A stretch of 64,000 bases of DNA from Hermodice carunculata. Taxonomy: Eukaryota > Annelida > Polychaeta > Eunicida > Amphinomidae. The stretch is from NCBI GenBank assembly GCA_964020975.1, contig OZ026625.1:42906794-42970793 (forward strand). The letters run 5' to 3'. Under the pieces are notes generated by a model that was not told the DNA's origin, ran no database searches, and saw only the letters and a program-made list of their open reading frames with translations. Positions within the stretch are counted from its first letter, which is position 1. The number at the start of each line of letters is the position of its first letter. Of this stretch, positions 12,501-24,279 are shown in pieces. Both the position numbers and the translations under genes were made by a program.

Positions 12501-12780
12501 CCCAACCATCCCCGCTTTTCAGTTGCTCCTTCACAGTGTAGAAAACTAATTTGTTTATAGAAAAATGATTTGCACATGCTTGCATGTATGCTAGTACATG
12601 TTGTTGCCACCAGAAGTGCTGTGTCACGCCACAGTACCTGGTGCTCCATGAGGCAGCATGGTGATGGCGCTGGATCCATGGAATTTTTATCGGAGCTCTT
12701 GCAAAGAACCTAAAGTGTGCGGACACCAGCTAAAGAAACCCATGGTGAGCACGGTTTCGTAATAATAGTTCTACACTGAA
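9540..12780 (+). mobile_element. DIRS-type tyrosine-recombinase retroelement, fossil
   Basis: This stretch is richer in GC than its surroundings and keeps scattered protein similarity on the plus strand in DIRS order: a gag-like part (about 9,540-10,650), reverse transcriptase/RNase H (about 10,800-12,100; best near 11,840-12,020, where DNDKIDTFVFLFPDAMS and the following W-G-W/Y-AFP pattern match the DIRS RNase H region), and a short C-terminal piece of the tyrosine recombinase (about 12,110-12,220, ENIMAALKWQSHNTFTSFY). An inverted repeat pair at 12,449-12,481 and 12,742-12,771 lies at its right side and fits DIRS terminal repeats. It is thoroughly broken, with well over ten disruptions, and clearly old. 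The left end is not defined; it may lie next to the hairpin at 9,411. Confidence 0.7.
12449..12771. repeat. Inverted repeat pair at right side of the DIRS fossil
   Basis: The stretch beginning AACTATTATTAAGAAAACAG at about 12,450 and ending in ACTCACCAT is about 80% identical to the reverse complement of ATGGTGAGCACGGTTTCGTA...ATAATAGTT at 12,742-12,771. Arms are about 30 bp and lie about 260 bp apart. Terminal inverted repeats and an internal complementary region are usual in DIRS elements. Confidence 0.65.
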
Positions 12781-13260
12781 AAACATTTTTTAACCTTGGC
12801 AGCAATTAAATTGTATGCCATGTAGTGATAAGGCTTGTCCTTTGAACAACACTTTGATTTCTCAAGGTATTTTCAATGTGTATGTATGTATGTTAAATAT
12901 GATTTTTATCATACAAGGTAAGCCTATTTCTTTATTGCCCTGCTTATTTTTTTTTACGAATCTTACTTTAATTCTTCCTTTCTTTCCGTAGTTTTGTTTC
13001 CGAAGCATTTCTTTCATCGTCACATAATTCTCTTCAAATCCATGACAATACCTTCAGTAAATGAGCTGTCTTACATGTTGTTGTTGTTTTTTTTAAATTT
13101 TTTTTTATTATAACTATTACTATCATAATTCATTCGAAGTGTTATCTATCATGAGAGCAAATGACCAGTTTAATCTCATTTGTCAAGCCAGCTTTTTTGA
13201 CTGCTTGGTAGCTCTGACAAAGACTGTTGTGAACCACCCTTCTGGGTCAGCATAGGCCTA
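12781..13260. other. AT-rich spacer
   Basis: I see nothing beyond T-rich runs (for example 13,085-13,110) between the DIRS fossil and the next transposase-like stretch. Confidence 0.35.
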
Positions 13261-13930
13261 TTAAAGCCGACACAAGATGGTCTGGTTCACCACTTTCATA
13301 AACGTGATGAAATATTTGAATACCCCAGAGTGCGACGCCAGGCCGAAGATGACCATATTGCAAGGGTCCCGGTCACTGTCCCTGTACTTTGTCACGAACT
13401 CTTTCACGGAACCTTCCAGCGTGGAGTGCATGGATTTTGAGACAAACTTCATTTGGTCAGCTGGGTGAAGGCCTAGTTAAAGGTCTGAAGGGAGCATGCT
13501 TGGCAAGACTGATTGGTTGCACAGATCATTCCCTGGGTACTTATGATGTTGATGTCTGGAACCAGCCCGTACTTAAAGGGCATGCCCTTGAACAGACGCT
13601 TGTCTAGCTGCTGCAGATCGGGGCTTTTCTCCTTGCTGTCTCCAAAGCGGATATTCTATCCCCAGGTTGTGTTGTATTCCCTCTCTCCTCTCCTGGTAAA
13701 ACGACCCATCTGTACTGAAAAAAACTGTCGAATGAAGAGTACTCTGACTGGCACAGGTAACGGCAATACGTCTCCACAATGCCTAACGATGATCTGTATT
13801 GACGTCTGTTCATAGTCATTGCCAGCTTGTTATCTCTCTTTGGCTATCACACAAAAGCCCATTTTCGCCACTGTCAACGTGTTGACCCCCTCCCTGAATG
13901 GGACAGTTGACAGGCACAGATTATTGGTAT
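13261..13930 (+). mobile_element. Possible piggyBac-like transposase remnant
   Basis: Three plus-strand frames give short segments in the order expected of a piggyBac transposase. The first (about 13,277-13,465) has the spacing of the conserved block before the first catalytic Asp (LYFVTNSFTEPSSVECMDFE, where the family has a 'K.Y.P...SVDESM' pattern). Next come SLGTYDVDVW and LKGHALEQ (about 13,530-13,600), comparable to the 'GY..DVYTG...LG' block. Last come LSPLLVKRPICTEKNCRMKS and TLTGTG, comparable to the 'FTS..LL..L...G.RENR' block. Several frameshifts and stops separate them. No TTAA-flanked ends were found. The match is by eye and moderate, so another origin is possible. Confidence 0.4.
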
Positions 13931-15151
<1,221 letters not shown>

Positions 15152-15194
15152 CGTTGCTCCTTTGATAGTGGTGGACTAACGTATGTACAGTCCA

Positions 15195-15420
15195 AAAATC
15201 TGGGACATCCCTGAATTCAGTACTTGTACTGGATTACATGCAAGGAACTGGGCCGTGGCGTTCATGGCATGCGCACAGACCAGCCTCCTTTGAACTGTTC
15301 TTTTTTTAAGAATGGGGATTTGGTACAGTGAGTCTGTACGCTTCCCATTTTCAGCTAGGTGATTGGTGCCAAAGGTTGCTGATTCGAGACTCGGCCGTTC
15401 CGTGGTCACAAAGCCTATAG
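15195..15420 (+). mobile_element. tRNA-derived SINE-like repeat, copy 1
   Basis: About 225 bp shared with the minus strand at 51,130-51,345 and, over its second half, at 44,011-44,165. It contains TTTGGTACAGTGAG near 15,319, which resembles a pol III A box (the 44-kb copy has TGGTACAGTTGG), and GGTTGCTGATTCGAGACTC at 15,374-15,392, which resembles a B box. The spacing of about 55 bp suits an internal pol III promoter. The shared segment reaches about 125 bp upstream of the A box. Percent identity needs an alignment. Confidence 0.6.
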
Positions 15421-15945
15421 ACTGTGACCAGCCACCCCCACACAGACTTGCATGATGGTCTAATGCCATGAGAATCACATTCTTGCAACGAGATTTCTTC
15501 TTTCGTGTGTCTGACCCAAATGATTATGCGTTCATCTGGACAACTTGGCAGCGCTAACCGGGTGCAAATCGCACCAGTTATTTGTTGCAGACGTTGCAAA
15601 GGAATAAAACATAATTAATTAATAAAAGGTACAAAATTTGACACCGCAATTAAATATCAGTGCCGTGCACATGACGACGATACTTTGCTTATGTCGCGAA
15701 TTCCACCCGGCAAGCAATTTTGCTTATCAGCCTAATCGGATTCAAATTGATCTTGCAGCAACATCGTATTGGCTTGAACATGTTTTAGTATCGTGTTTAC
15801 CACAAATATGAAGGACATATGCTTGTCGGAAAAAAGAATTGAGACCACAGAAACTGCAAACGTAGGTGGGTGGCTTTGTGCTTTATTTTGTATATTTTAT
15901 CTTATTTATTAATTAATTAATTAATTAATTAATTAATTAATTAAT

Positions 15946-15976
<31 letters not shown>

Positions 15977-16154
15977 TTTGTTTATTTATTTATTTATGTA
16001 TTTTTTATAAAATGGTCGAGGCGTACTTAGCAAACTGATGCGGCGATGCATAAGAATCTCGCCATTATTTTTGCGCCTAAACAGCGACTTCAAACTTTTG
16101 TCCGATCAGTGGCGTGACTTAAAAGGTCTCAAAAGCTGCAACTGTAACTCTCAC
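15421..16154. repeat. Intergenic stretch ending in (AATT)n and (ATTT)n
   Basis: Simple repeats of AATT then ATTT occupy about 15,905-15,997. The rest shows no recognised feature. Confidence 0.6.
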
Positions 16155-16639
16155 CTACAAAGTCAGGGGATACCCAATATGCATAAAGTTTCCCCTCGCC
16201 AAGTACTTTATTTTTCATCAAAGGGAAATACTTGAATTTTTACAGCACTTTTGTGTTGAAAATTGCCTTTATGATGACGCAATGTATGCTTTATTCACTA
16301 TTTCATTTTGCAGAATTGCTTCTCCTTCGGTGGCCCTTCTCGTCAAGCAGCGCCACTTTCCGTCACAGTTTGACCACACGGGCCAGTGACGTCACGGAAG
16401 GGAGCTTCTACACCAACTCCGATTGTAAACATTGACTCGGAGCAGTGAATGTCCGTGTGCTCACGAAGTACTGCATTAAAATCGGATCGGTATGCGAACG
16501 GGAAACTGTTCTTTGTTGTCCAGTCTGAACTCATCCACCACGGTGAACCGATTTTGGACGTAGCCATGGGCTACGACAAAGCGGGTCTTAGCTGGTGCAA
16601 CTAGAACGCAGTCTTTGCCCAGCACTGATCATCCCTAAG

Positions 16640-17395
16640 CTGCAGGTTGATTTGATTTGATTTGACTTGATCTGGCAAAATCAACATACAGCAAGATAAT
16701 ATAATACAATTATAAAATGATAATACAGAAATCATGTAACAGACGATTGTACAATAATAAAACATGTAAACTAAACATAAAAGATGACACATGAAACTAA
16801 TGAGGTTGATTTTGCCAGGATGGCTCAAAAAGTCGACACATCAACTTATTTCCATTGGGGTCCTGAATAAATAAATATGTACGAATGTGATGATGAGGTG
16901 TATATGTAGACATATGTATGAACATGTTAGAATAAATAAATATAATAAATAAAAAGTGGGATACTCTCTGTGACAGTCTAGTCACTGACAGACTACGGGA
17001 ATTTTCTTTTTGTTTGAGTTTGGCGCTTTGAAAATATTAAATGTAATCTAAATGAATTGACTCTCCTCTTTTTCTTTTGCCTGTTGAGTTGAAAACTTCT
17101 TTATGCCATATTTGAACTGGGGAAGACTATTGCACTATTTTCAATTTTCCGGGACGGCAGTCCATTGTTTAATCGCTGTGTAGTAGAACGTGTGGCTTGT
17201 TTGGTTAGTTACCTGTGGCGTAATAAATATGGAAGATCTGTTTTGGTATTGTGGTTGGCTTTCTAACTTGGTGAAATATTGTTCAATGTATTTGGGTGAG
17301 GGTCCATTGAATATTTTATATACATGAGACAGTTTAAGTTGAGCCACTCTATCGTTGAAGCTAACTCCAGTAAGTTGCAATTTTCTCCTACTTCA
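16640..17395 (-). mobile_element. LINE fragment, 3' end (CR1/Jockey-like)
   Basis: On the minus strand, 17,141-17,380 encodes the C-terminus of a LINE ORF2 (RVAQLKLSHVYKIFNGPSP, then QVTNQTSHTFYYTAIKQWTA, the usual 'hn..R.s.f..sai..WN.LP' ending). It is followed by a ~490-bp AT-rich 3' UTR and a 3' tail of short repeats (TCAAATCAAATCAAATCAA) at about 16,645-16,665, a typical CR1/L2-type tail. The 5' side is truncated. It lies inside copy A of the long repeat and is absent from copy B, so it inserted after those copies separated. Confidence 0.75.
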
Positions 17396-18215
17396 AATGC
17401 AAAGTCGATTCATATGAGGCTACACTCTTGTTCCAGATTTTTTTTTGTGTTTGTTTGTTTTTAAAAACCAAATACGCAGGCCATCTTACACGGTTACGCT
17501 GCACGATAACACCGGTTACCAGTAGCACTGCTGTGTGGCTTCTGTAAATTCAAGCTGTGGTGAAGTGCTTGTGTATTCCCCTATCTTTTGAAGTTTATGG
17601 AATGATGCAGTTGCCATTATCAATCCGTTTAGTCATGTACTGGCGTTACAGATGCTTTACGATGCGACTCCTTACCTCCACGTATTCCAGGCCTTGTTAT
17701 GAATCACTAATACCATAAAACTAAAAGCCTGCTGCACATGTGCCTGTGATTTCAAGTTCAGCTGCTTTTGAGTTCACATTTACTGATTTACACATTTTTT
17801 TTACTGTAACTCAGTGTGTAGCGTATACTACTGGCATTGCCTATTGCCAACCACGCAAGATGGCCTGTCGTAGAGATCAGTCACTGATAAAGGAATTTTC
17901 GCACGACTTTGAAAAGCATCCCTTACCATTCTAAACTTCCCAAGCCCCAGCTTTGGTGACCTTCAGCAATGACATAACTGGTCAGTGCTAGGCAAGACTC
18001 AGTCACAGTCGCACCGACAAAGACCGGCTTTGTCATAGACCGGTCGTGCCTCTTTCCAGTAAGGATGAATTTCTCTGTGCTTCTCCCTTCCTAACCCTAG
18101 ATATCTCCCCTTGTCCTCAGCAAGTGTCCCTTCGGAGAAGGACCAGCTAAAACTATGATCCAGCTCATTTTCTGAGTCGCTACCGCTTATACTTTCTCTA
18201 TTGCCATCCTTCAAT

Positions 18216-19149
18216 ATTTACATTCGGCACTTTTCTTACCATAGACAGAATAGGAGAAGAAATGTCGTTCAATTTTCGCTGAACACATTGCATGACAACA
18301 TGGGAACTACTTTCCCCTGGAGGACAATGCGGGCACTAACTATGTACATAAAACCCGGAATCCATATTCAGCGCTCGAAATTAATAAAAGGCAATGTTTC
18401 TGACGACCTCCCCCCCCGCCCAACTTGCGTTGCCACCACGTCCACGACTGTCGCCAGTGACAGTTCAAAGGCGCCCAGCCTTCCTCTTGTTCTAACATCT
18501 CTTTGTCCCAGCACCAGTAATCTCTCGCTCACAAACCAAACACTGTCATCCGGTATGATGTCCAGCTCAACTTTCCACAATCGTACATTTAATCTTACTT
18601 TCTCTCACTAAACGTTAACGTTAATCCAGCAGTTTCAAAGCATGGCGCTTCTGGTAGCGTGGGCAAATCAACCCTTTCAGGCTCCTTCTGGGTGTCATGA
18701 CGTGCTTTCAAAATTCAACAAATTTCGTCTTTTTAGGCCATATTACTAAGATAAAAAGAGACTGTATGTACTAAATTCACATTTTGTACAGCTATAAGTG
18801 TAATACTACCTGTTTTGATATCAAAATAAATGTATACTGTTATTGGAACTATATTTTATTGTATTCTCATTCAGAAAGCCCACGTGATGGCTCTTCTCAT
18901 CAGCCACTTTACTCCCACTTGACAAAGATTTATCACCAAGAACTGTGGTTAAATATCACACTATTTAAACTAATTGTTTAATCTAAAATTTAGCTACAAA
19001 TGTGAATGTAAGTATTGAACGGCGTGTTTGTGTCCTCCATGCCGGGTATGATGACATTGGACCCAGGGGCATATTCCATGAAGCACTTCATGGAATATGC
19101 CCCTGGGTCCAATGTCATCATACCCGGCATGGATGACACAAACACGCCG
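18216..19149. mobile_element. Unclassified ~0.93-kb insertion ending in a palindrome
   Basis: Relative to copy B of the long repeat, this segment is extra. TTCAAT occurs on both sides (18,210-18,215 and 19,150-19,155), which fits a 6-bp target-site duplication. The right end is one arm of the 142-bp palindrome. The left end has no matching palindrome and no clear inverted partner. No coding function is recognisable. The family is unknown. Confidence 0.4.
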
Positions 19150-19155
19150 TTCAAT
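19014..19155. repeat. 142-bp near-perfect palindrome
   Basis: Arms of 70 bp (19,014-19,083 and 19,086-19,155) are reverse complements with a single mismatch (position 19,035) and a 2-base centre (CA at 19,084-19,085). The DNA can form a long hairpin or cruciform. Transcripts through it would form an almost perfect 70-bp duplex. Near-identity of the arms indicates recent origin or maintenance. Confidence 0.95.
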
Positions 19156-19400
19156 TCTTTATTGTATCACATGGCCTCTCTTCCATGACGTCACGATCCA
19201 GAGCCCGCTTGATGGGCAGAAACTTGTCAACTTCGGGCCCGTCATGGGCAACAAAGTTCTTTTGCAAATAGTTATCTTGCTGTGTTTATATGGCAAATTG
19301 TCGTCACAAAACTGCTATAACATTCCAAGTCCTTCACTCTGAACACAAAACAAATCTTTCGGCGTTTGGGGCCTTTAAGCAGTCCACAAATGATGTACAT

Positions 19401-20185
19401 CCAACAGAATATTTTCCGTTGTGAATAGATTGATTCCAAATATGATCAATTCTCTGTTCTAATTTCTAAACAGAGTATTGCGTGGGGCTTAATTGACCGT
19501 TCTATCATAGTGGAAGGGTGGGAGCCAATCGGATGACCAGAATAGCATCGCGTGACTGTGGAAAGTTCCACAACTCACGTAAGGCTGAGCTCCAAACTTA
19601 CCACCCCAAACCCAAACTCTTCATTGTCGTCTACTACACAGACAATATAGCGAAATTTCAGGAAAATAAGCTTGCCGTTTTCAAAGACCAGATTGAAAAT
19701 TTTATTGGCATTAAACACTACCTAACGTTAGGATTTCCAGAACATACAAATTACGACATCTCACAAAGATATTGAAACATAAATAACAATAGGAGATATG
19801 CATATTAAGTTCACACCCCAAAAGCATACCTGATTGCCTAGTCTCGCTTGGTGAGATATCGTGAGATACGGGTTGGAACCTATGGGGACAAATGCGATAC
19901 AATGAATATTTTGGAAATACAGAATACTTGTTAAAGGCATATGGATTTTTTTCTTTAATATGGCTCCGAAAGAACTAGAAGAATACCAGTTTGGCACTTG
20001 TAAACTTCAATTCTTCAAAAATGCTAATTTCGTGAGAAATAAGTAAATATCGCCTGTTGGTGACAGTGATGCGACCTGCACGTCTACCGTGATCGCCAGG
20101 CGTCAAACCCGTGCTTTGTGGCGGGAAATACTGCGTATTGGGTCTAAAACCATGTTCCAGTTGTCAGCGTGGTAGACCCGCGGGA
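19401..20185. other. Intergenic stretch
   Basis: I see no gene or repeat that I can name here. It includes ordinary AT-rich sequence and the gene-poor approach to the G-run element. Confidence 0.3.
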
Positions 20186-20475
20186 AGGGGGGGGGGGGGG
20201 GGGTACTTCCATGTAGGATTGTACTGGGTATGTTGCGCGGTAAAGGCCCTGTTTCCATTACTCCCTGGTTGAGAAGGGCCCCCAAAATGTACACATCTGG
20301 ATTAGGATACGGGTAACAATTAGGATGCACCAATGCAGCGCTGCTTCAACACATTACATGATTAAGAAAGGGTACCTTTTTACATCTGGTGTAGGATGAA
20401 GATAGGTTATTATATTAAAGTGTCCGAGGCACACACCCACCCTGATATTGAGTAAGTGCCCCCTCCCCCCAGGGC
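20186..20475. mobile_element. Short element with inverted G-run ends, copy 1
   Basis: The left end begins with a G run (about 20,186-20,202) and reads 'ggtacttccatgtaggattg' then 'tgggtatgttgcgcgg'. The right end, read on the minus strand from about 20,475, begins with G/A runs and reads 'gggggcacttactcaatatc' then 'gggtgggtgtgtgcctcgg'. The two ends are therefore diverged inverted repeats of about 45 bp. Total length is about 290 bp. The same termini occur at 22,384-22,738. Confidence 0.55.
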
Positions 20476-20486
20476 GGGGGGGGGGG

Positions 20487-22380
20487 AGACCTAATTTCTT
20501 CTGCAAGTTCAAGGCCATATCACATCTTCTTCTGAGCATGAAAGTTTACATTTCTTCCGCCGACTTCACAACCTGATTTTGACCATAAAAAGGTAAAAAT
20601 ACTTTGCTATTTAGAATTTTACTATGATAGTATGGGAGTCCATCATGTTTGAATGTGTGTAGTTGCGAAACTGTGCACGGAAGGGCATAAGCAAGGATGG
20701 GGCGACGGCCTCCGTTGCCCTTCCGTGTAGTGTTGTGCAACTACTCACCTTCAGAAATGATGGGTTCCTTAAACAATGCTCCAGGCTTGCTTAGAATTCA
20801 ATCATGGGCCGCTTAACACACAAAGTGTAGGGAGCAAACGATAGGCTTAGAATAAATAATAAAAATGTGCCTGTGTTAATACGTGGCCCTCTTTTCTGCA
20901 TGACACAAGCAAAGGCATAGCAACTGGCTGTCAGGATACACGATTTTTAGGCCTAGCCTGCTGCGAGGGAACCACCATAATGAGTACGGCCTAGAAACCA
21001 GGTCCTGCCACCCCGCACCGTCGTTCTTACAGCAGGCTTCTTTAGTAAAATTCTGGGAGGTCCTGTTCATTAATTTGCAACATGAAACAGCTGAACATGA
21101 CGTAGTAGGTATAATACTTACAGATTATAAGCCCTTGATGTTTTGAGTATCAGTGTTGGGTAGCCTGAATACGTGCGGACTGGAACAGTGGAATTTGTGG
21201 GGATTTTGTTCCAATCCCATTATCTCTTAACATAGGCCTCCATACATATTTCTATGCTGTATACCTACGATATTGATGTATTCCGGGCTATCCTGGGGCT
21301 GTAGGCTATACAAGAAACCTATATTGCGTGACGCGTGCTTTGCCACAGCATGGTTTTACAGGTAGGACACAAAGCCAAACGTAGATCCAAGTAACAAACA
21401 AAGGCAATGTTCACCCACTTTACCAAGCGGGGAACAGCTACTCAGCATATGCTTATTTTTGTGGCTCCCCTTATGCTAATGAATAGGCTGATATCATGAC
21501 GTGTTCTAGGGGCAGTGGCACGTGTGGGCCTATGTCTGAATTTCTGTCTCCCATTGACACTGTGCTCTTCGATCCATAAGTTCTTTTTTATTTTTGGCGG
21601 AAGAAATGAAATTTGTGTTTTGGGTGGTTAGGCCTATACATTTTGAAAAAGAACTGGTGTCTGCAGTCAATGATGAATATTTCTAAGGTTGAGAGGACCG
21701 GTGTAAAACCACCAGTTGCCTTTTATGGGTGACTGCCTGTCTCAAGTCAGGAGTGAAATTTGTTTCTTCACATTGGTATTGGAAAAGAAATGTTGATGCT
21801 CTGGCAATTCTGAAATCTCTTTGCCGTCATTGTTGGGTTTGGAATTAATGAATATGGATCATGTGTTTCTGTACTATCCAAAAAGTTTTTTTGGTTAAAA
21901 TACCGAGCAAACTACCGACGCTAGAAGCGTATTCCATGGTCTGGACTTGCCGTTGACTTATAACTACGCCGTACAGGGTAAAATAAATGGATATTCTTTA
22001 CTCCAGACAGCAGTCCATAAAACACAAAAAGTACAATATACATAGTATAATAAAAATATATTTCAAAAAAGTTAAACCCAGGGGCCTGGTTACACTTCAG
22101 CCATCGGCACGTTACAAGTCAAATAAATCGTTCTGATCTGAGTCACGTGCATTAGGCTATGCCAGTGCACCCAGATTGAGGGATTGACCAATAATATACA
22201 GGCCTAAAGTTTTGAATCCGATGACAAGATTGCAATGATTTACTAACAAGTAACATGAGCAAATTCTTGGTTCTGGCTCTTGGTGCAGTTTCACCTCAAC
22301 ATTTTCTTTGACTCACCATGGAGAATATGTTGAGAAAAACAAACTTGAACTTTCCGCATTTGCGTACCATACAGCAGATT
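20487..22380. other. Intergenic stretch
   Basis: I find no gene, RNA gene or clear repeat in this 1.9 kb. It is less AT-rich than much of the window in parts (20,880-21,060), but no conserved protein is visible. Confidence 0.3.
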
Positions 22381-22383
22381 TGA

Positions 22384-22738
22384 GGAGGGGGGGGGGGCAT
22401 TACCCATATTGTAGGGTGGGTATGCTCCACAGAGGGTATGAAACCCAGACCCAATGGCAGCTAATCAATAAGAAAATAGGTGGGTCTTTGGGAGCTGGCA
22501 TTGATAATGTTCAAGGGTAGAAGTGCACATCCCACAAGGGAAAAAGAGCCGTACTGAAGCTTGAGTACAATTAATGGGGGTCTTTGGGAGCGACAATTTT
22601 AATAACATGGGGCCTCTAGGATCGATGGTTCGAAAAAAGGGGGTCTTGGTCTTTGAGAGCGACAAGTGGTCAAAAATAGGGGTCTTTCCCGCGGAGCCTA
22701 CCCGTAATGCTAAGTAATGGGAGTGCCCCCCCCCCCGG
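22384..22738. mobile_element. Short element with inverted G-run ends, copy 2
   Basis: The left end is a run of G followed by 'cattacccatattgtagg' and 'gtgggtatgctccac'. The right end on the minus strand is a run of G followed by 'cactcccattacttagc' and 'gggtaggctccgcggg'. Inside, the word 'gggtctttgggagc' or a variant occurs three to four times (near 22,482, 22,580, 22,650, 22,680), giving internal repetition. No coding potential is seen. Length is about 355 bp. Confidence 0.6.
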
Positions 22739-22828
22739 TTTCGAGTACGGTGACAGCCAGTGATTAGTCAATAGTAAAACCAGCCAAGTGGAGGAGACAA
22801 GGAGTGATCCTCTGTGTGAACGAGCCAT

Positions 22829-22991
22829 ATATATACATACATATATATGTGTGTATATATATATATACATACATGTGTATATATATGTATAAATATTTAT
22901 GTATATATCCATATATATATATATATATATATATCCATGTACATGCATACATACATACATACATACATACATACATACATACATACATGCA

Positions 22992-23022
<31 letters not shown>
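22829..23022. repeat. Compound microsatellite (TA)n/(ATAC)n/(GT)n
   Basis: About 195 bp made of TA and TAC words, then ten or more ATAC units (about 22,945-22,990), then (GT)n at 22,996-23,022. Frames through it are artefacts of composition. Confidence 0.95.
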
Positions 23023-23319
23023 TTACAGGACCGAAGAAATTTGCTCCGGCAAACAAATTACTTTCAGTTTGATCCTCGAGAACAAGGGACTGGGGGAAAG
23101 TAATTCTCAGTGACCTTTGCACTCTGGTGCTATGAACAGGATTATCATCCAGTCTGTATTTGCCAGCTCTTCTGAATGATACAGCTATAATCACTGGATA
23201 AAATATTTTACCAGCAGATTTCTCGTCAGATCTTTCACTTACGTCACAGACTGAGACCGTTTCCACAACTTGATGACAGCGACTCAGAATGATAGACTTA
23301 TTATGGGCATAGGGAATCT

Positions 23320-23905
23320 TAACTTTTTTTCTTTATTTCATTGCAGGGTCAACAGGCCCGGACCAAATAACAGATCCAGTGCAACTGTATATTCAAATAC
23401 ATTAAAACTGGCACATAGGATATGAAAACATATCACGCCTGAACAAATTCAAATGCTTAAGTATACACACAGAGCATCAATTAATTCAAAATCACTTGTA
23501 AAAAGGATACTTTCAAATAAACTGGTCAAGAAAAGTAGATGAATTCAAATAAATATTTAATAAGCGATCTTGGGACTGAAAATAGAGTGGTATTTCTAAA
23601 TTAACTGCGCGGAACATAAAGTGGAATATGTGAAAGAAGGTAAGAACTTCCGCACTTTGCAGAGTTGATACTCTGTAAAATGTTAAATATAAAACCTTTG
23701 GCCGCATACATGATTGTGGCAAGTTAAACATTTTACACTCTCTTTCATAACAAACATCTGGGTTAAACAACTTAAATTGTGAAACATAAATACCGTACAA
23801 AACTTCTCTGAATATTTTCGAGGTTTGCAGACAGCTATTGGCATTGGTACACCACAAAACAGAACAGGGCTGTAATCTGCTCCTTACCATATTATTTATG
23901 TATAA

Positions 23906-23970
<65 letters not shown>

Positions 23971-24211
23971 AGAAGCTTCAAGTGGAACAATGCCTATATT
24001 GCAACATAAGGTGTACCACAAATGTACCTAGTATAATCCTAACCAATAGGCACCAATAAAAATCATTTTCTGTGTCCCATTTACGGCGTATCATATATGT
24101 GTAAGCATAGAGTGATTATATACAAATCTATATGAGTATAAAGATGACCAGACTTGGAGGGGGGGGGGGTCTTACATGTGATGACTATATGGACCTCCAC
24201 GGCTGAACTAT

Positions 24212-24279
<68 letters not shown>

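Larger units (their letters stand above)
16155..19400. repeat. Long two-copy repeat, copy A (with insertions)
   Basis: Colinear with 48,430-50,090 in the same orientation. Matching anchors: 'ctcgtcaagca' with 'gtgacgtcacggaaggga' (16,347-16,404 against 48,591-48,660), 'gtgcttgtgtattcccct' (17,565 against 49,243), 'cttattataaatcac'-like words (17,695 against 49,370), 'gcaagatggcctg' (17,856 against 49,518), 'cccgtcatgggcaacaaa' (19,238 against 49,949) and 'ccaagtccttca' (19,325 against 50,018). Compared with copy B, copy A carries extra DNA at about 16,600-17,395 (a LINE fragment) and 18,216-19,149. On the minus strand, both copies encode a similar acidic Ser-rich peptide (SDSENELDHSFSWSFSEG in A, SHTENELDLSFSCYFSTE in B), which hints at a decayed coding exon. 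Its class, transposon or duplicated gene, is unresolved. Confidence 0.75.

Noticed and set aside
18201-18611. 136-aa Ser/Thr-rich frame in the insertion of copy A
   Set aside because: Overlaps an equally open minus-strand frame, has no known domain and no second copy in the window.
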